Below, one piece after another: positions 17,632 through 25,309 of a stretch of DNA of 56,719 nucleotides. The stretch lies in NCBI GenBank assembly GCA_014377915.1, contig JACMOT010000452.1:1-56719 (forward strand), in the 5' to 3' direction. Made by a program: the position numbers and the translations under genes. Under the pieces are notes generated by a model, which saw only the letters and a list, made by a program, of their open reading frames with translations, searched no databases and had not been told where the DNA came from. How positions within the stretch are numbered: position 1 is the stretch's first letter; the number at the start of each line of letters is the position of its first letter. This DNA comes from Tardiphaga sp. (GTDB lineage Bacteria; Pseudomonadota; Alphaproteobacteria; Rhizobiales; Xanthobacteraceae).

Positions 17632-18738
17632 ATGGAAACCCGCGCCCCCTTCATCATCGTCGGCGCCCTGGTGATCGCCGCCATCGGCGCCGTCTTCGGC
17701 TTCGTCTACTGGCTGCACAACACCGGCAGCCTTGGACCGCGTGCCGATTATCATATCCAGTTCAACGGACCGGTGCCCGGCCTGCTGGTTGGCGCCGGCG
17801 TTCTGTTCAACGGCATTCGCGTCGGCGAGGTCACCGATCTCGCACTGGCTGTCGACAATCCGCGTCAGGTCAATGCAACCATTTCGGTCGCCATAACGAC
17901 GCCGGTGCGGAGCGACACCAAGGTTGGACTGGAATTCCAGGGCCTGACCGGCGTGCCGGTCATTGAGCTGGAGGGGGGAAAGCTACTAACCAATAGTGGG
18001 CCGGTGCCGACGTTGGTTGCCGAGCCGGGAGCCGGGCAAAGTATGAGCCAGGCGGCGCGCGATGCGCTGCGTCGGGTCGATGGCGTGTTGGCTGACAATT
18101 CCGAATCGCTGAAGAGCACGATTGCCAATCTCCAGGTCTTTTCCGACGGCCTGGCGCGGAACACCGGCAAGCTCGATGGCATCGTCGCGGGCCTTGAAAA
18201 GATGACGGGCGGCGGCCCCGCCGCCGCGCCAAAGACAACTTACGATTTGCGCGCCGCGCAGGACGTGGCGGCGCCGGGCAAAGCCCTTCAGATGCAAATC
18301 AGCCTGCCAGAGCTTACCGGCATTGCAATGCTGCAGACGCAGCGTTTTCTGTTTTCATCAGCCGCATCCGTCCCGGCCTTCGAGAACGCGATGTGGGCGG
18401 ACAGTATTCCGGCGTTGCTGCAAGCCCGTCTGATCGAAAGTTTCGAGAATTACGATATCGTCCACGCGCCACTGCGGGCGGCCGGCGGCGCGCCAGCGGA
18501 ACGGCAGCTGGTGATTGATATTCGACGTTTTCAGATCACGACGGAGGGCGGGCCGGCCGCGCAGATCAGCTTTTCGGCGCGTCTTCTCGACAAGGAAGAC
18601 AAGGTCATCGCCGCGCGGCGGTTCGAGGCAGAGCAGAAGTTTGATCCGCTGGAGCCCAGGGAGGCGGTCACTGCCTTCAATGCTGCCTTTGGGCGCATCG
18701 CCAAGGATATCATTGTCTGGACAGCAGAGGCGCCTTAA
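17632..18738 (+). CDS. MlaD-type MCE protein fused to an ABC auxiliary (PqiC-like) domain
   Basis: A 368-residue protein starting three bases after mlaF. An N-terminal anchor (IIVGALVIAAIGAVFGFVYW, residues 6-25) is followed by a single MCE domain (about 38-115: YHIQFNGPVPGLLVGAGVLF, GLTGVPVIELEGG). A helical linker leads to a C-terminal domain from about residue 215 with TQRFLFSSAA, MWADSIPALLQARLIESFE, RQLVIDIRRFQI, FSARLLDKEDKVIAARRFE and AVTAFNAAFGRIAKDI. That pattern resembles the ABC-type transport auxiliary lipoprotein family, usually a separate lipoprotein encoded after mlaD. Here it is fused and has no lipobox. MCE proteins bind lipids in the periplasm. The fusion call is by eye. Confidence 0.85.
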   Translation: METRAPFIIVGALVIAAIGAVFGFVYWLHNTGSLGPRADYHIQFNGPVPGLLVGAGVLFNGIRVGEVTDLALAVDNPRQVNATISVAITTPVRSDTKVGLEFQGLTGVPVIELEGGKLLTNSGPVPTLVAEPGAGQSMSQAARDALRRVDGVLADNSESLKSTIANLQVFSDGLARNTGKLDGIVAGLEKMTGGGPAAAPKTTYDLRAAQDVAAPGKALQMQISLPELTGIAMLQTQRFLFSSAASVPAFENAMWADSIPALLQARLIESFENYDIVHAPLRAAGGAPAERQLVIDIRRFQITTEGGPAAQISFSARLLDKEDKVIAARRFEAEQKFDPLEPREAVTAFNAAFGRIAKDIIVWTAEAP

Positions 18739-18774
18739 CCGCGCTTGCGGCCCATCGAACGGGCGCGGCCCTCG

Positions 18775-19008
18775 TTAGATGGTGCCTTCGATCCATTGCA
18801 GGGGGATGGGCATCCAGACTTTTGGCCCCCGGATCAAGGATCGCGGGCCTTCATTGTCGCAAATCAGCCACTCGGTCTCGTCCCACATCACCAGGCAGGG
18901 GAATGGCTGGGGCAGCGTCATCTTGTTGCCCCGGACCCAGGTCCCGCCGTCAACGAGAATGCGCTCATCGTTTTTGGGGGCGGTCGCGATCGGCTGCCAA
19001 CTACTCAC
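18775..19008 (-). CDS. DUF551-like small protein
   Basis: About 77 residues from the GTG at 19006-19008, which has GGAGG nine bases upstream. The start SSWQPIATAPKNDERILV and the later WMPIP near the end are the recurring features of a DUF551-type family common in phages and rhizobia, where WQPI-TAP begins the domain. The protein is soluble and has tryptophans spaced through it. Function is unknown. It is convergent with the Mla operon, with only 36 bases between the stops. Confidence 0.75.
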   Translation of the reverse strand: MSSWQPIATAPKNDERILVDGGTWVRGNKMTLPQPFPCLVMWDETEWLICDNEGPRSLIRGPKVWMPIPLQWIEGTI

Positions 19009-19089
19009 CAAGACCAACCTCCGTTCGCTGTGGGTTGTGCCGAGCCGCTGGCTCCGCCGGGTGAACGACCCTTGCAGATTTGTTTCATG

Positions 19090-19542
19090 CTAGAAATAGC
19101 CGCCAGCGACAAGCAGGACCGCGGCCACGACGGAGAGCGGCCAACGCAAACGCGGATACCACGATGGCGCCGCTCCGCTTTTTGATGCCTCGAGATCAAT
19201 TATGAGCATCGCGATAAATGCGCCTGCGAGCACCGCGCAGCCGGCGATCGGCGGCAACAACAAGCATGGCCAGGCCACCAGAGCCGGAAGCACGCTCATG
19301 ATCAGTTGTCGAAGCGTCTTGTCACCGGCGTGTTGATCCTCGTGGATGGCAAGTCCCCAGTGGATCCCGCCCAGGAAGCTTAAAATAACAGCCCCGTAGC
19401 CGATCAAGGCGCTCTGACTTAAAGCCTTGAGTGCGCCATTTGTGAAAATCGCCCCCCCGGAACACAGCAAAAACGGAAGCAAACCGAGTCCTCCGAGCCA
19501 CACGGCAGGCAGGGGGATTTTTCGATGATCTTCATTGGCCAT
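19090..19542 (-). CDS. DUF3429 family membrane protein
   Basis: About 150 residues from the ATG at 19540-19542 (MANEDHRKIPLPAVWLGGLGLLPFLL). Five hydrophobic segments are visible, with the DUF3429 feature SFLGGIHWGLAIHE in the middle and a final LSVVAAVLLVAGGYF. These proteins are found in photosynthetic and other alphaproteobacteria with no known function. It follows trpB by 62 bases on the same strand and is probably co-transcribed. The frame stays open upstream into trpB, but those residues do not look like protein. Confidence 0.83.
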   Translation of the reverse strand: MANEDHRKIPLPAVWLGGLGLLPFLLCSGGAIFTNGALKALSQSALIGYGAVILSFLGGIHWGLAIHEDQHAGDKTLRQLIMSVLPALVAWPCLLLPPIAGCAVLAGAFIAMLIIDLEASKSGAAPSWYPRLRWPLSVVAAVLLVAGGYF

Positions 19543-19604
19543 GAGCAAATCAAAACAAAGTGGTTGGCTTATCAGGTTCGCCCGAGCGACCAAACCGGAT
19601 GGTA

Positions 19605-20831
19605 TCAATGTCCAAAAGCTGGGGCTTTCATAAGCTCTGCAATCGTCGACAAATCCTTGTCCCCCCGTCCGCACAGATTGACCACCATCAAGTGGTCCCT
19701 TGGCTTGGTCGGCGCAAGCGCAATCACCTTTGCGATGGCGTGCGCCGGCTCAAGCGCCGGAATAATGCCCTCAAGCCTGGAACACAGGCGCAGGCCGAAC
19801 AAGGCCTCCTCATCCGTCGCGCTGCAATAGTTCACCCGGCCCACCGAATTGAGCCAAGCATGTTCCGGACCTACCCCGGGATAATCCAGACCGGCTGAGA
19901 TCGAATGGCCCTCGACAATCTGGCCATCATCGTCGGTGAGAAGATAGGTTCGATTGCCATGCAGAATTCCGGGCCGGCCTTTGGTGATCGAGGCAGCATG
20001 ATGGCCGGTATCCAGGCCACGTCCCGCAGCCTCGACGGCGTACATGTCCACGTCGGTGTCGTCGAGGAAAGGATGGAACAGGCCAATCGAGTTGGAACCG
20101 CCGCCAACGCAGGCAACCAGTGAGTCAGGCAGGCGGCCCTCCGCGAGCAGCATCTGGGAACGGGTTTCACGGCCAATGATACATTGGAAGTCGCGGACCA
20201 TTACGGGATAGGGGTGCGGCCCGGCAACCGTGCCGATGCAATAAAAGGTATCATCGACGTTTGTGACCCAGTCGCGCAGGGCTTCGTTCATCGCATCCTT
20301 CAAGGTGCCCGATCCGGATTGGACCGGCCGGACTTCCGCTCCCAGAATACCCATACGAAGAACGTTCGCGCTCTGCCGCTCGACATCAACGCATCCCATG
20401 TAGACGACACAATCAAGCCCGAAGCGCGCGCAAAGGGTCGCCGTTGCGACACCATGCATGCCGGCACCGGTCTCGGCGATGATACGCTTTTTCCCCATCC
20501 GGATAGCGATCAGAAGTTGTCCGAGCACATTGTTGATCTTGTGGGCGCCAGTGTGATTCAGCTCGTCGCGCTTGAAGTAGATTTTGGCGCCGCCAAGATG
20601 CTCCGTCATTCGCTCAGCGAAATACAGCGGGCTGGGGCGGCCCACATAGTCCTTCATGTAGCCGTCCATCTCGGATCTGAAAAGTGGATCCTTACGAGCG
20701 GAATCATAGGCAATTTCGAGATCGAGAATCAGCGGCATCAAGGTTTCGGGAACAAAACGTCCGCCGAATGAACCGAAATGCCCGGTTGCATCGGGACCAG
20801 AACCAACGGATTTAATGCTGTCAGCAATCAT
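19605..20831 (-). CDS. trpB: Tryptophan synthase beta subunit, stand-alone
   Basis: A 408-residue PLP enzyme joining indole and serine to make tryptophan. The PLP lysine is Lys98 in HTGAHKINN, the glycine-rich phosphate loop is [10 protein letters not shown], and [10 protein letters not shown] and [14 protein letters not shown] are typical of the standard TrpB1 class, not TrpB2. The ATG at 20829-20831 gives the usual N-terminus ([19 protein letters not shown]). No trpA or trpF is adjacent: the neighbours are an ECF sigma gene and a DUF3429 gene. A TGATCC-N18-TATTAA element lies 60-90 bases upstream. It may be a second copy that salvages indole or works under stress. Confidence 0.94.
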   Translation of the reverse strand: MIADSIKSVGSGPDATGHFGSFGGRFVPETLMPLILDLEIAYDSARKDPLFRSEMDGYMKDYVGRPSPLYFAERMTEHLGGAKIYFKRDELNHTGAHKINNVLGQLLIAIRMGKKRIIAETGAGMHGVATATLCARFGLDCVVYMGCVDVERQSANVLRMGILGAEVRPVQSGSGTLKDAMNEALRDWVTNVDDTFYCIGTVAGPHPYPVMVRDFQCIIGRETRSQMLLAEGRLPDSLVACVGGGSNSIGLFHPFLDDTDVDMYAVEAAGRGLDTGHHAASITKGRPGILHGNRTYLLTDDDGQIVEGHSISAGLDYPGVGPEHAWLNSVGRVNYCSATDEEALFGLRLCSRLEGIIPALEPAHAIAKVIALAPTKPRDHLMVVNLCGRGDKDLSTIAELMKAPAFGH

Positions 20832-20891
20832 CTTGTTTCCACTAACGATAGCGTTTGTCGCCGGGTAGTCGACCTTTTTTGTTCGCATCAA

Positions 20892-20921
20892 TTAATACGC
20901 AGCCCTCGCCGCGTTGGATCA
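20892..20921 (-). promoter_or_regulatory. Possible RpoE-type promoter before trpB
   Basis: Reading leftwards, a perfect TGATCC is followed by exactly 18 bases and TATTAA. The -35 equals the RpoE (ChrR-controlled) element of Rhodobacter; the -10 matches only three of six bases of TAAGTA. The predicted transcript start is near 20885, which leaves a leader of about 54 bases before trpB. Confidence 0.4.
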
Positions 20922-20988
20922 CTGCCAGTCGCAATAATATGGTCGAAACGGAAATCGACAAACCTTCGCTGGGCGCGTTCAATCCTTG

Positions 20989-21636
20989 CTATTCCGGAAC
21001 CGCGTCAAGTTCCAGCAGGGCCTGACGAAGCAGGGCCTTCACGGCGCCGACCGGTACGCCAAGACGAACCGACAATTGTTCACGGCTTTCGCCATGAAGG
21101 TAGGCCATCGATATTACCTTGCGTCGGTCCGCCGCGGCCCCGCCGACCAGGCATGCCGCGGCAGCGATGTCGGATAGTGGATCGTTCAATCGCGGCGACG
21201 TTCGACTATCGATAGGCAGGGCTGGACCGAAGTCATGGTGACGAGGCTCGATGCCCCGGCGGATTTGTCCGATGGCACGTTTACGAACAATCGCGTTCAT
21301 CCAGTTGATGGGTAAATGCAGCGAGACGTCGAAGGTCGCGGCCTTCTGCCAGATATCCACATAGGATTGCTGAAGTACGTCCTCGGCGCCGTCGCAGCGC
21401 TTGATAATCAGTATGGCGGTCTTGAACAGCGTCGCACTTGTCAGGCGATAGAGTTCCGCGAAAGCGGGCTGATCCCGGTCCGAGACGCCGCCAAGAAGGC
21501 GTGCGAGATGGACGGAGGAGATGGCGGCAGCGGTTTCGTTGATGGCAAAGCCGAGCGACACTTCGCTGATGTCTGGCATTGCGTGGCTGCGGGCGAAACT
21601 GCGCCCGGTGGGTTGGGTCGTGTGCCGCTGAGACAT
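20989..21636 (-). CDS. ECF-type sigma-70 family factor (second sigma gene of the island)
   Basis: About 215 residues from the ATG at 21634-21636, with CAGGG upstream; a TTG at 21642 overlaps the previous stop as TTGA. The sigma-2 region is seen in FAELYRLTSATLFKTAILI and AEDVLQQSYVDIWQKAATF, and sigma-4 in RKVISMAYLHGESREQLSVRLGVPVGAVKALLRQALLEL. It starts two bases after the DUF2177 gene, so it is the fourth gene of rpoE-chrR-DUF2177-sigma. No second anti-sigma gene is adjacent, so how it is held inactive is unclear; it may form a cascade with RpoE. The N-terminal 40 residues are atypical, and an internal ATG at 21579 is possible. Confidence 0.85.
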   Translation of the reverse strand: MSQRHTTQPTGRSFARSHAMPDISEVSLGFAINETAAAISSVHLARLLGGVSDRDQPAFAELYRLTSATLFKTAILIIKRCDGAEDVLQQSYVDIWQKAATFDVSLHLPINWMNAIVRKRAIGQIRRGIEPRHHDFGPALPIDSRTSPRLNDPLSDIAAAACLVGGAAADRRKVISMAYLHGESREQLSVRLGVPVGAVKALLRQALLELDAVPE

Positions 21637-21638
21637 AC

Positions 21639-22040
21639 TCAATACCCTGTCAATTGCAATGCAAGGAAGCCAGAAAGTCCCGATATGGAGGTAACGAACA
21701 TGCCCCAGGCCATATCGATCAGACTCATGGACAGCGACCAGCGCTTCAGCGTCGCCAGATTGGTCATGTCATAGGTTGCGAAGGCAACGAGTCCGAATAG
21801 CGCGCCGGACAGCACGGCGGATGTCCATGACCCGGCGTCGTGGGCCGGAGCTACGACGAAGAACATGATGCCTGCCATATAGACGAGGTAGAACGCGGTA
21901 GCGGCCTTCCAGTCGGGCGTATCAAGCATCATTTCGCCGATCGCCCGGCGATAAAGTCCGAACGTCCTGCTCAACCAGACCAGGTCCGCGACGAGAAAAA
22001 CCACGGCCGTCGAAACATATGCCGCGCAATACTTCAACAT
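21639..22040 (-). CDS. DUF2177 family membrane protein
   Basis: A 133-residue protein from the ATG at 22038-22040, preceded by AAGGACG. Four hydrophobic segments are visible, with the family features FLVADLVWL near the start, TAFYLVYMAGIMFFVV and FATYDMTNLATLKRWSLSMSLIDMAWG. DUF2177 genes often lie beside RpoE-ChrR, photolyase or cyclopropane synthase genes, which fits a membrane role in photo-oxidative stress, but no activity is known. It lies 42 bases after chrR and two bases before the second sigma gene, so it is part of that operon. Confidence 0.87.
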   Translation of the reverse strand: MLKYCAAYVSTAVVFLVADLVWLSRTFGLYRRAIGEMMLDTPDWKAATAFYLVYMAGIMFFVVAPAHDAGSWTSAVLSGALFGLVAFATYDMTNLATLKRWSLSMSLIDMAWGMFVTSISGLSGFLALQLTGY

Positions 22041-22082
22041 GTGGCGTCCTTGTATTTGCGATCTCTCGCACGCGACCACTTC

Positions 22083-22736
22083 TCAGATTCCAAGCAACGG
22101 TTGTAGAATCCGTGCAAAAACGCTCTTGAAACGAAGAGGCGCGTCGGTCACGGCCAGACAGATGCAGTCCTCGCCGCTGCCTGCGAATGGCTGGTGCTCG
22201 GTTCGCTCGTCGGTCTCGGCAACATCACCACGAAATAAAGTGCTGGTGTGGTCACAGAGGCTACCGGTCAGTACCAACGTCAGTTCCCGGCCATTATGGC
22301 CGTGACACGGGACCATCATCCCGCTGCGGAAGCGAAGCAGACGAGCCTGGGCCCGCTTGTCCTTCATGGGAATCGCGATCTGATGCACCTTGGGTGCGAC
22401 GCGCTTCCAGCGCAGCTCGCTGATATCGCCGCCGACATAATCGCGCAACGGGGCTGGCAGTACGGCATGCAAGCGCGGCTCGGTTAGCTCCGGCAAGGAT
22501 ACTTTCGCGGCAGGCGCGGGAAGATGCGCAAGGACGTTGGCCATCATATCGGGCGACACGGCGGTCTCCTCGAGCGCATCCAAAAGAAAACCACCTAGTT
22601 GTTCAGCTTTCGCGGCCCGTGCCCGACAATGCGGACACAGTGAAAGATGGCATGCCACCAGAAGGCTGGACGCCTCGTCGAGGCTGCCTGCCGCGTAACT
22701 TGTCAGGATGTCATCACTGATGTGGGACTGGATCAT
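22083..22736 (-). CDS. chrR: ChrR-type zinc anti-sigma factor with cupin domain
   Basis: A 217-residue protein. The N-terminal zinc anti-sigma domain has H5, H30, C34 and C37, the same spacing as the H6-H31-C35-C38 ligands of Rhodobacter sphaeroides ChrR. The C-terminal cupin keeps H-x-H-x3-E (CHGHNGRE) and a later His (TEHQPF), the second metal site needed for the response to singlet oxygen. It should bind and silence RpoE until the oxidant signal leads to its breakdown. Its ATG overlaps the rpoE stop as ATGA, the classic coupled arrangement. Confidence 0.93.
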   Translation of the reverse strand: MIQSHISDDILTSYAAGSLDEASSLLVACHLSLCPHCRARAAKAEQLGGFLLDALEETAVSPDMMANVLAHLPAPAAKVSLPELTEPRLHAVLPAPLRDYVGGDISELRWKRVAPKVHQIAIPMKDKRAQARLLRFRSGMMVPCHGHNGRELTLVLTGSLCDHTSTLFRGDVAETDERTEHQPFAGSGEDCICLAVTDAPLRFKSVFARILQPLLGI

Positions 22737-23332
22737 TTGCTATTTGCCTGGTCTCGCGTTCCGATCGCCGAACGAATTTTGGCGAAGGCGAGCCTGGTGC
22801 GTGATTTCACTGTTCCGAGCGGGACGTCGAGCTGCTTTGCGATCTCCCCGTGAGAAAAGTGTCGGTAAAATGAAAGCATCAACACGTCCCGTTCGGCGGT
22901 AGACAAAGTCTGCAAGATGTCCCGAAGACGTTCCTCGTTCTCACCCTGCTCGAGGATCGCGTCCGGTCGCTCCGCATCGTCCGGAACGAAGGCGGGGTCG
23001 CAGGGATCGAACTGTGGACGGCGGCTTTTACGGAACCGATCAATGCTGAGGTTTCTGGCGATAGTGAATATCCAGGTGGAAACATTCGCCTTGCGTCGGT
23101 CGAATTGAGTCGCATTCGACCAGACGGAGACCATCGTTTCCTGCGTAATTTCCTCGGCGATCGAAGCGTCGGCACCGAGCCTCATGCAGTAGGTTTTGAC
23201 TCGCGGCGCGAAATGTCGAAACAGCAGTTCGAAGGCCGCGCGGTCCCGATGCAGGGCGACCCTGGATATCGACTGTGCGAGGAGGTCTTGCTGTGTTTTT
23301 GCATCGCTCGCCGAAGCTGACTTTGCGATCAT
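22733..23332 (-). CDS. rpoE: ECF sigma factor RpoE (ChrR-controlled, ECF11-like)
   Basis: A 199-residue sigma factor from the ATG at 23330-23332. Sigma-2 appears as FELLFRHFAPRVKTYCMRLG and EEITQETMVSVWSNATQFD with WIFTIARNLSIDRFRK, and sigma-4 as ERDVLMLSFYRHFSHGEIAKQLDVPLGTVKSRTRLAFAKIR. Overlap with chrR and the conserved ligands of ChrR identify it as the partner in the singlet-oxygen response. In Rhodobacter this factor uses TGATCC-N18-TAAGTA promoters; similar elements are found nearby before folE, the DCC gene and trpB. There is no clear such element in the 176 bases directly before rpoE, so it may be read from the folE promoter. Confidence 0.92.
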   Translation of the reverse strand: MIAKSASASDAKTQQDLLAQSISRVALHRDRAAFELLFRHFAPRVKTYCMRLGADASIAEEITQETMVSVWSNATQFDRRKANVSTWIFTIARNLSIDRFRKSRRPQFDPCDPAFVPDDAERPDAILEQGENEERLRDILQTLSTAERDVLMLSFYRHFSHGEIAKQLDVPLGTVKSRTRLAFAKIRSAIGTRDQANSK

Positions 23333-23508
23333 TCGAGTCTCGGGTTGTCTTCGCTCGTTACGGCCTTGTTCAAGGTGTGCCCGGAAGTTGTAGCCGCGAA
23401 GACTGTGACATACAAACGTCGAAAAAACAGTGTGCCTGAGAGGCTCGCCCGACGAAGCAAACCATTCGTTAGGCCTGACGAACCAGTCGCTGCAAGCGGT
23501 CTGCAGCA

Positions 23509-24117
23509 TCACGAACCGTTGGCGATCGCGAGGAATTCCTGCCGGGTGGCTGGATTGTCACGGAAACATCCCAACATGCAGCTGGTGATCATTTCCGCGC
23601 CGACCTTGTGAATACCGCGGCTCGCCATGCAGTGATGCGTCGCCTTGATGACCACGCCCACGCCCTGAGGTTTCAGAACTTCCTGGCAGGCCGAGGCGAT
23701 CTCTGAGGTCATTCTTTCCTGGATCTGTAACCGTTTCGCATAGGCATCAACCACGCGGGCAAGCTTTGAGAGCCCCACGACACGGCCGTTCGGCACATAG
23801 GCGACCCATGCTTTACCGACAATCGGCGCCAGATGGTGCTCGCAATGACTCTCGAATGCGATGCCCCGAAGAATGACCATTTCCTCATAGCCGCCGGTCT
23901 CGTCAAACGTCTTGTTCAGGATCTCGAGGGGATTCTGGCCGTAGCCGGCAAAGTATTCCCTGAACGCCTTCGCGGCCCGTGCCGGTGTTTCCAGCAGACC
24001 GGCGCGGTTCGGATCGTCGCCCGCCCACCTGATGATGGTGCGGAACGCCGCCTCGGCTTCCTGACGCGACGGCGGAAGCTCGGTCTCGGCCTCAAAGCGA
24101 GTGCTATGTGTCGTCAA
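23509..24117 (-). CDS. folE: GTP cyclohydrolase I
   Basis: GTP cyclohydrolase IE, converting GTP to dihydroneopterin triphosphate, the entry to folate, queuosine or pterin synthesis. The zinc ligands are in [10 protein letters not shown] and the later TSCMLGC, and the catalytic stretch [15 protein letters not shown] is intact. A TTG at 24115-24117 with AGGGG upstream gives about 202 residues starting [21 protein letters not shown]; the frame stays open to 24207, but that extension looks non-coding. The TTG choice is uncertain. The gene lies upstream of rpoE on the same strand. A second folE elsewhere is likely, so this copy may be for stress conditions. Confidence 0.92.
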   Translation of the reverse strand: MTTHSTRFEAETELPPSRQEAEAAFRTIIRWAGDDPNRAGLLETPARAAKAFREYFAGYGQNPLEILNKTFDETGGYEEMVILRGIAFESHCEHHLAPIVGKAWVAYVPNGRVVGLSKLARVVDAYAKRLQIQERMTSEIASACQEVLKPQGVGVVIKATHHCMASRGIHKVGAEMITSCMLGCFRDNPATRQEFLAIANGS

Positions 24118-24203
24118 GGTAACATCCCCTTTTTCAAAAATACCATTCCCCACCAGGCGGTGTTTGCCCCGCTCCGTAAAAGCGGCACTGCTGATCCTAC
24201 AAA

Positions 24204-24215
24204 ACAAATATTTGT
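24204..24215. repeat. Perfect 12-bp palindrome before folE
   Basis: ACAAATATTTGT reads the same on both strands, in a patch much richer in A and T than its surroundings. It overlaps the proposed -10 of the leftward folE promoter, so it may be an operator for an unknown factor or simply a melting region. Confidence 0.45.
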
Positions 24216-24240
24216 ACGATGAGAGTTTGGGATTGGATCA
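24211..24240 (-). promoter_or_regulatory. Possible RpoE-type promoter before folE
   Basis: On the minus strand a perfect TGATCC is followed after exactly 18 bases by TACAAA. The -35 matches the RpoE/ChrR element; the -10 matches TAAGTA in three of six bases. It faces folE, about 90 bases before its proposed start. Confidence 0.4.
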
Positions 24241-24369
24241 CACCGCACCGGAAAATCTTCGGGGCGAGAACGTTGCGGGAAGATTCTCTGGCCTGGGCTG
24301 CGCGATCAATGGTTCGCGCTAGCTTTTTGCGAATCCGATGCGGTTCACAGAGCTGTGAAGTGAAGAATG

Positions 24370-24399
24370 TGATCCAGAAAGGCTTCCAATTCGTAATTA
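24370..24399 (+). promoter_or_regulatory. RpoE-type promoter before the DCC gene
   Basis: TGATCC (24370-24375), an 18-base spacer, then TAATTA (24394-24399): a full match to the Rhodobacter RpoE -35 and five of six in the -10 (TAAGTA), with the exact spacing. The predicted transcript start falls at about 24404-24407, on the gene's own ATG, which suggests a leaderless message. Confidence 0.65.
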
Positions 24400-24403
24400 T
24401 ATT

Positions 24404-24811
24404 ATGACACAGAATATACAGGTGACTGGTGACGCGGACCCGGCGTCACTTACCGTCTACTTCGACGGTTCATGCCCACTTTGTGCTGCCGAAATCGCAT
24501 ATTACCGGGGCCAGGACCCGTCCAAGGTAATCTGCTTTCGGGATGTGTCGCAGGCAGGGGCATCGACGGGACCTGATCTCACCCGACCGCAGGCGATGAA
24601 ACGGTTGCATGTCCGTAATCACGACGGTGCTCTGGTGTCGGGAGCCGCGGCCTTTGTCCGCATCTGGGAAGAATTGCCGGGCTGGCGCTGGGCCGCCCGA
24701 ATTGCAAAACGCCGCCGTGTGCTGGGCGTGCTAGAAATGGGATATTCCGCATTCCTGCATGTCCGGCCGTTGATATCGGGAGGGATGCGCTGGCTGCGGA
24801 AGCGGCGCTGA
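24404..24811 (+). CDS. DCC family thiol-disulfide oxidoreductase-like protein (DUF393)
   Basis: A 135-residue protein with the DCC motif YFDGSCPLC, in which the CxxC cysteines resemble a thioredoxin active site, and the family's later features KVICFRDVS, GAAAFVRIWEELPGW and LRPLISGG-like end. DCC proteins are presumed redox proteins, often found with RpoE-ChrR, photolyase or folE genes. The ATG at 24404 has no ribosome site and coincides with the predicted transcript start of the RpoE-type promoter; a GTG at 24422 is an alternative start. It diverges from folE across 286 gene-free bases. Confidence 0.88.
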   Translation: MTQNIQVTGDADPASLTVYFDGSCPLCAAEIAYYRGQDPSKVICFRDVSQAGASTGPDLTRPQAMKRLHVRNHDGALVSGAAAFVRIWEELPGWRWAARIAKRRRVLGVLEMGYSAFLHVRPLISGGMRWLRKRR

Positions 24812-25001
24812 CAGCCCATTGCTTGGGGGAAAACCCTCACCTTGAAACGGTAACTCAAGCATCGCGAACGAATTCAACAACCATGCGCAGGGTGGCCCCC
24901 ACGTTATTTTAAGGAAGCCGTGCGCGGCCCCCCTTAGCTGATAACCGCGATCGCGCAACTCTTGGATGTCGGTAGGCCAAAAATCGTCTGCCCCTCCCGG
25001 C

Positions 25002-25181
25002 TCAGGAGGTCGGGCGCATCACCGGGGCGGGGTTCCAGTTCGAGTGCAACTCGGCCTTTTGGCTGTTGGCCTGCTGGAGCAACGCGGCTGCCTGATCCAC
25101 CGTCGCTGGATCAATAATCGTCACGATGACTCTGCGATAACGCCTGATCGCCTTGTCGAGCTCGGTACATTTTTCACACAT
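25002..25181 (-). CDS. Small CxxC protein of 59 residues
   Basis: A short gene beginning MCEKCTELDKAIRRYRR and ending in PVMRPTS, with a middle helix DQAAALLQQANSQKAELH. The Cys-x-x-Cys at residues 2-5 followed by a charged helical pair (ELDKAI-RYRR) matches a type of small protein I recall as widespread in Bradyrhizobium and relatives, of unknown function. Such proteins could bind a metal or act in redox signalling, but only the CxxC is visible here. It lies 128 bases downstream of regA on the same strand. Codon use is like that of its neighbours. Confidence 0.72.
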   Translation of the reverse strand: MCEKCTELDKAIRRYRRVIVTIIDPATVDQAAALLQQANSQKAELHSNWNPAPVMRPTS

Positions 25182-25309
25182 TCACCGCGTTTAGCTCCAG
25201 AGGCGTGTTGCTGTCGGTCCCTATTGCAACATTGGAACCGGCAATCGCGATAAAATGTATCGCTCGCGCGAGAATTTTCGCTGGATACGAGCAGACACGG
25301 GCGCGTCCG

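Noticed and set aside
24192..24221. Third TGATCC on the plus strand in the folE-DCC gap
   Set aside because: At the 18-base spacing the -10 would be ACGATG, which does not fit, so I do not count it as a promoter.
24966..25253. 95-codon plus-strand frame
   Set aside because: It lies opposite the CxxC small protein and lacks a ribosome site or motif.
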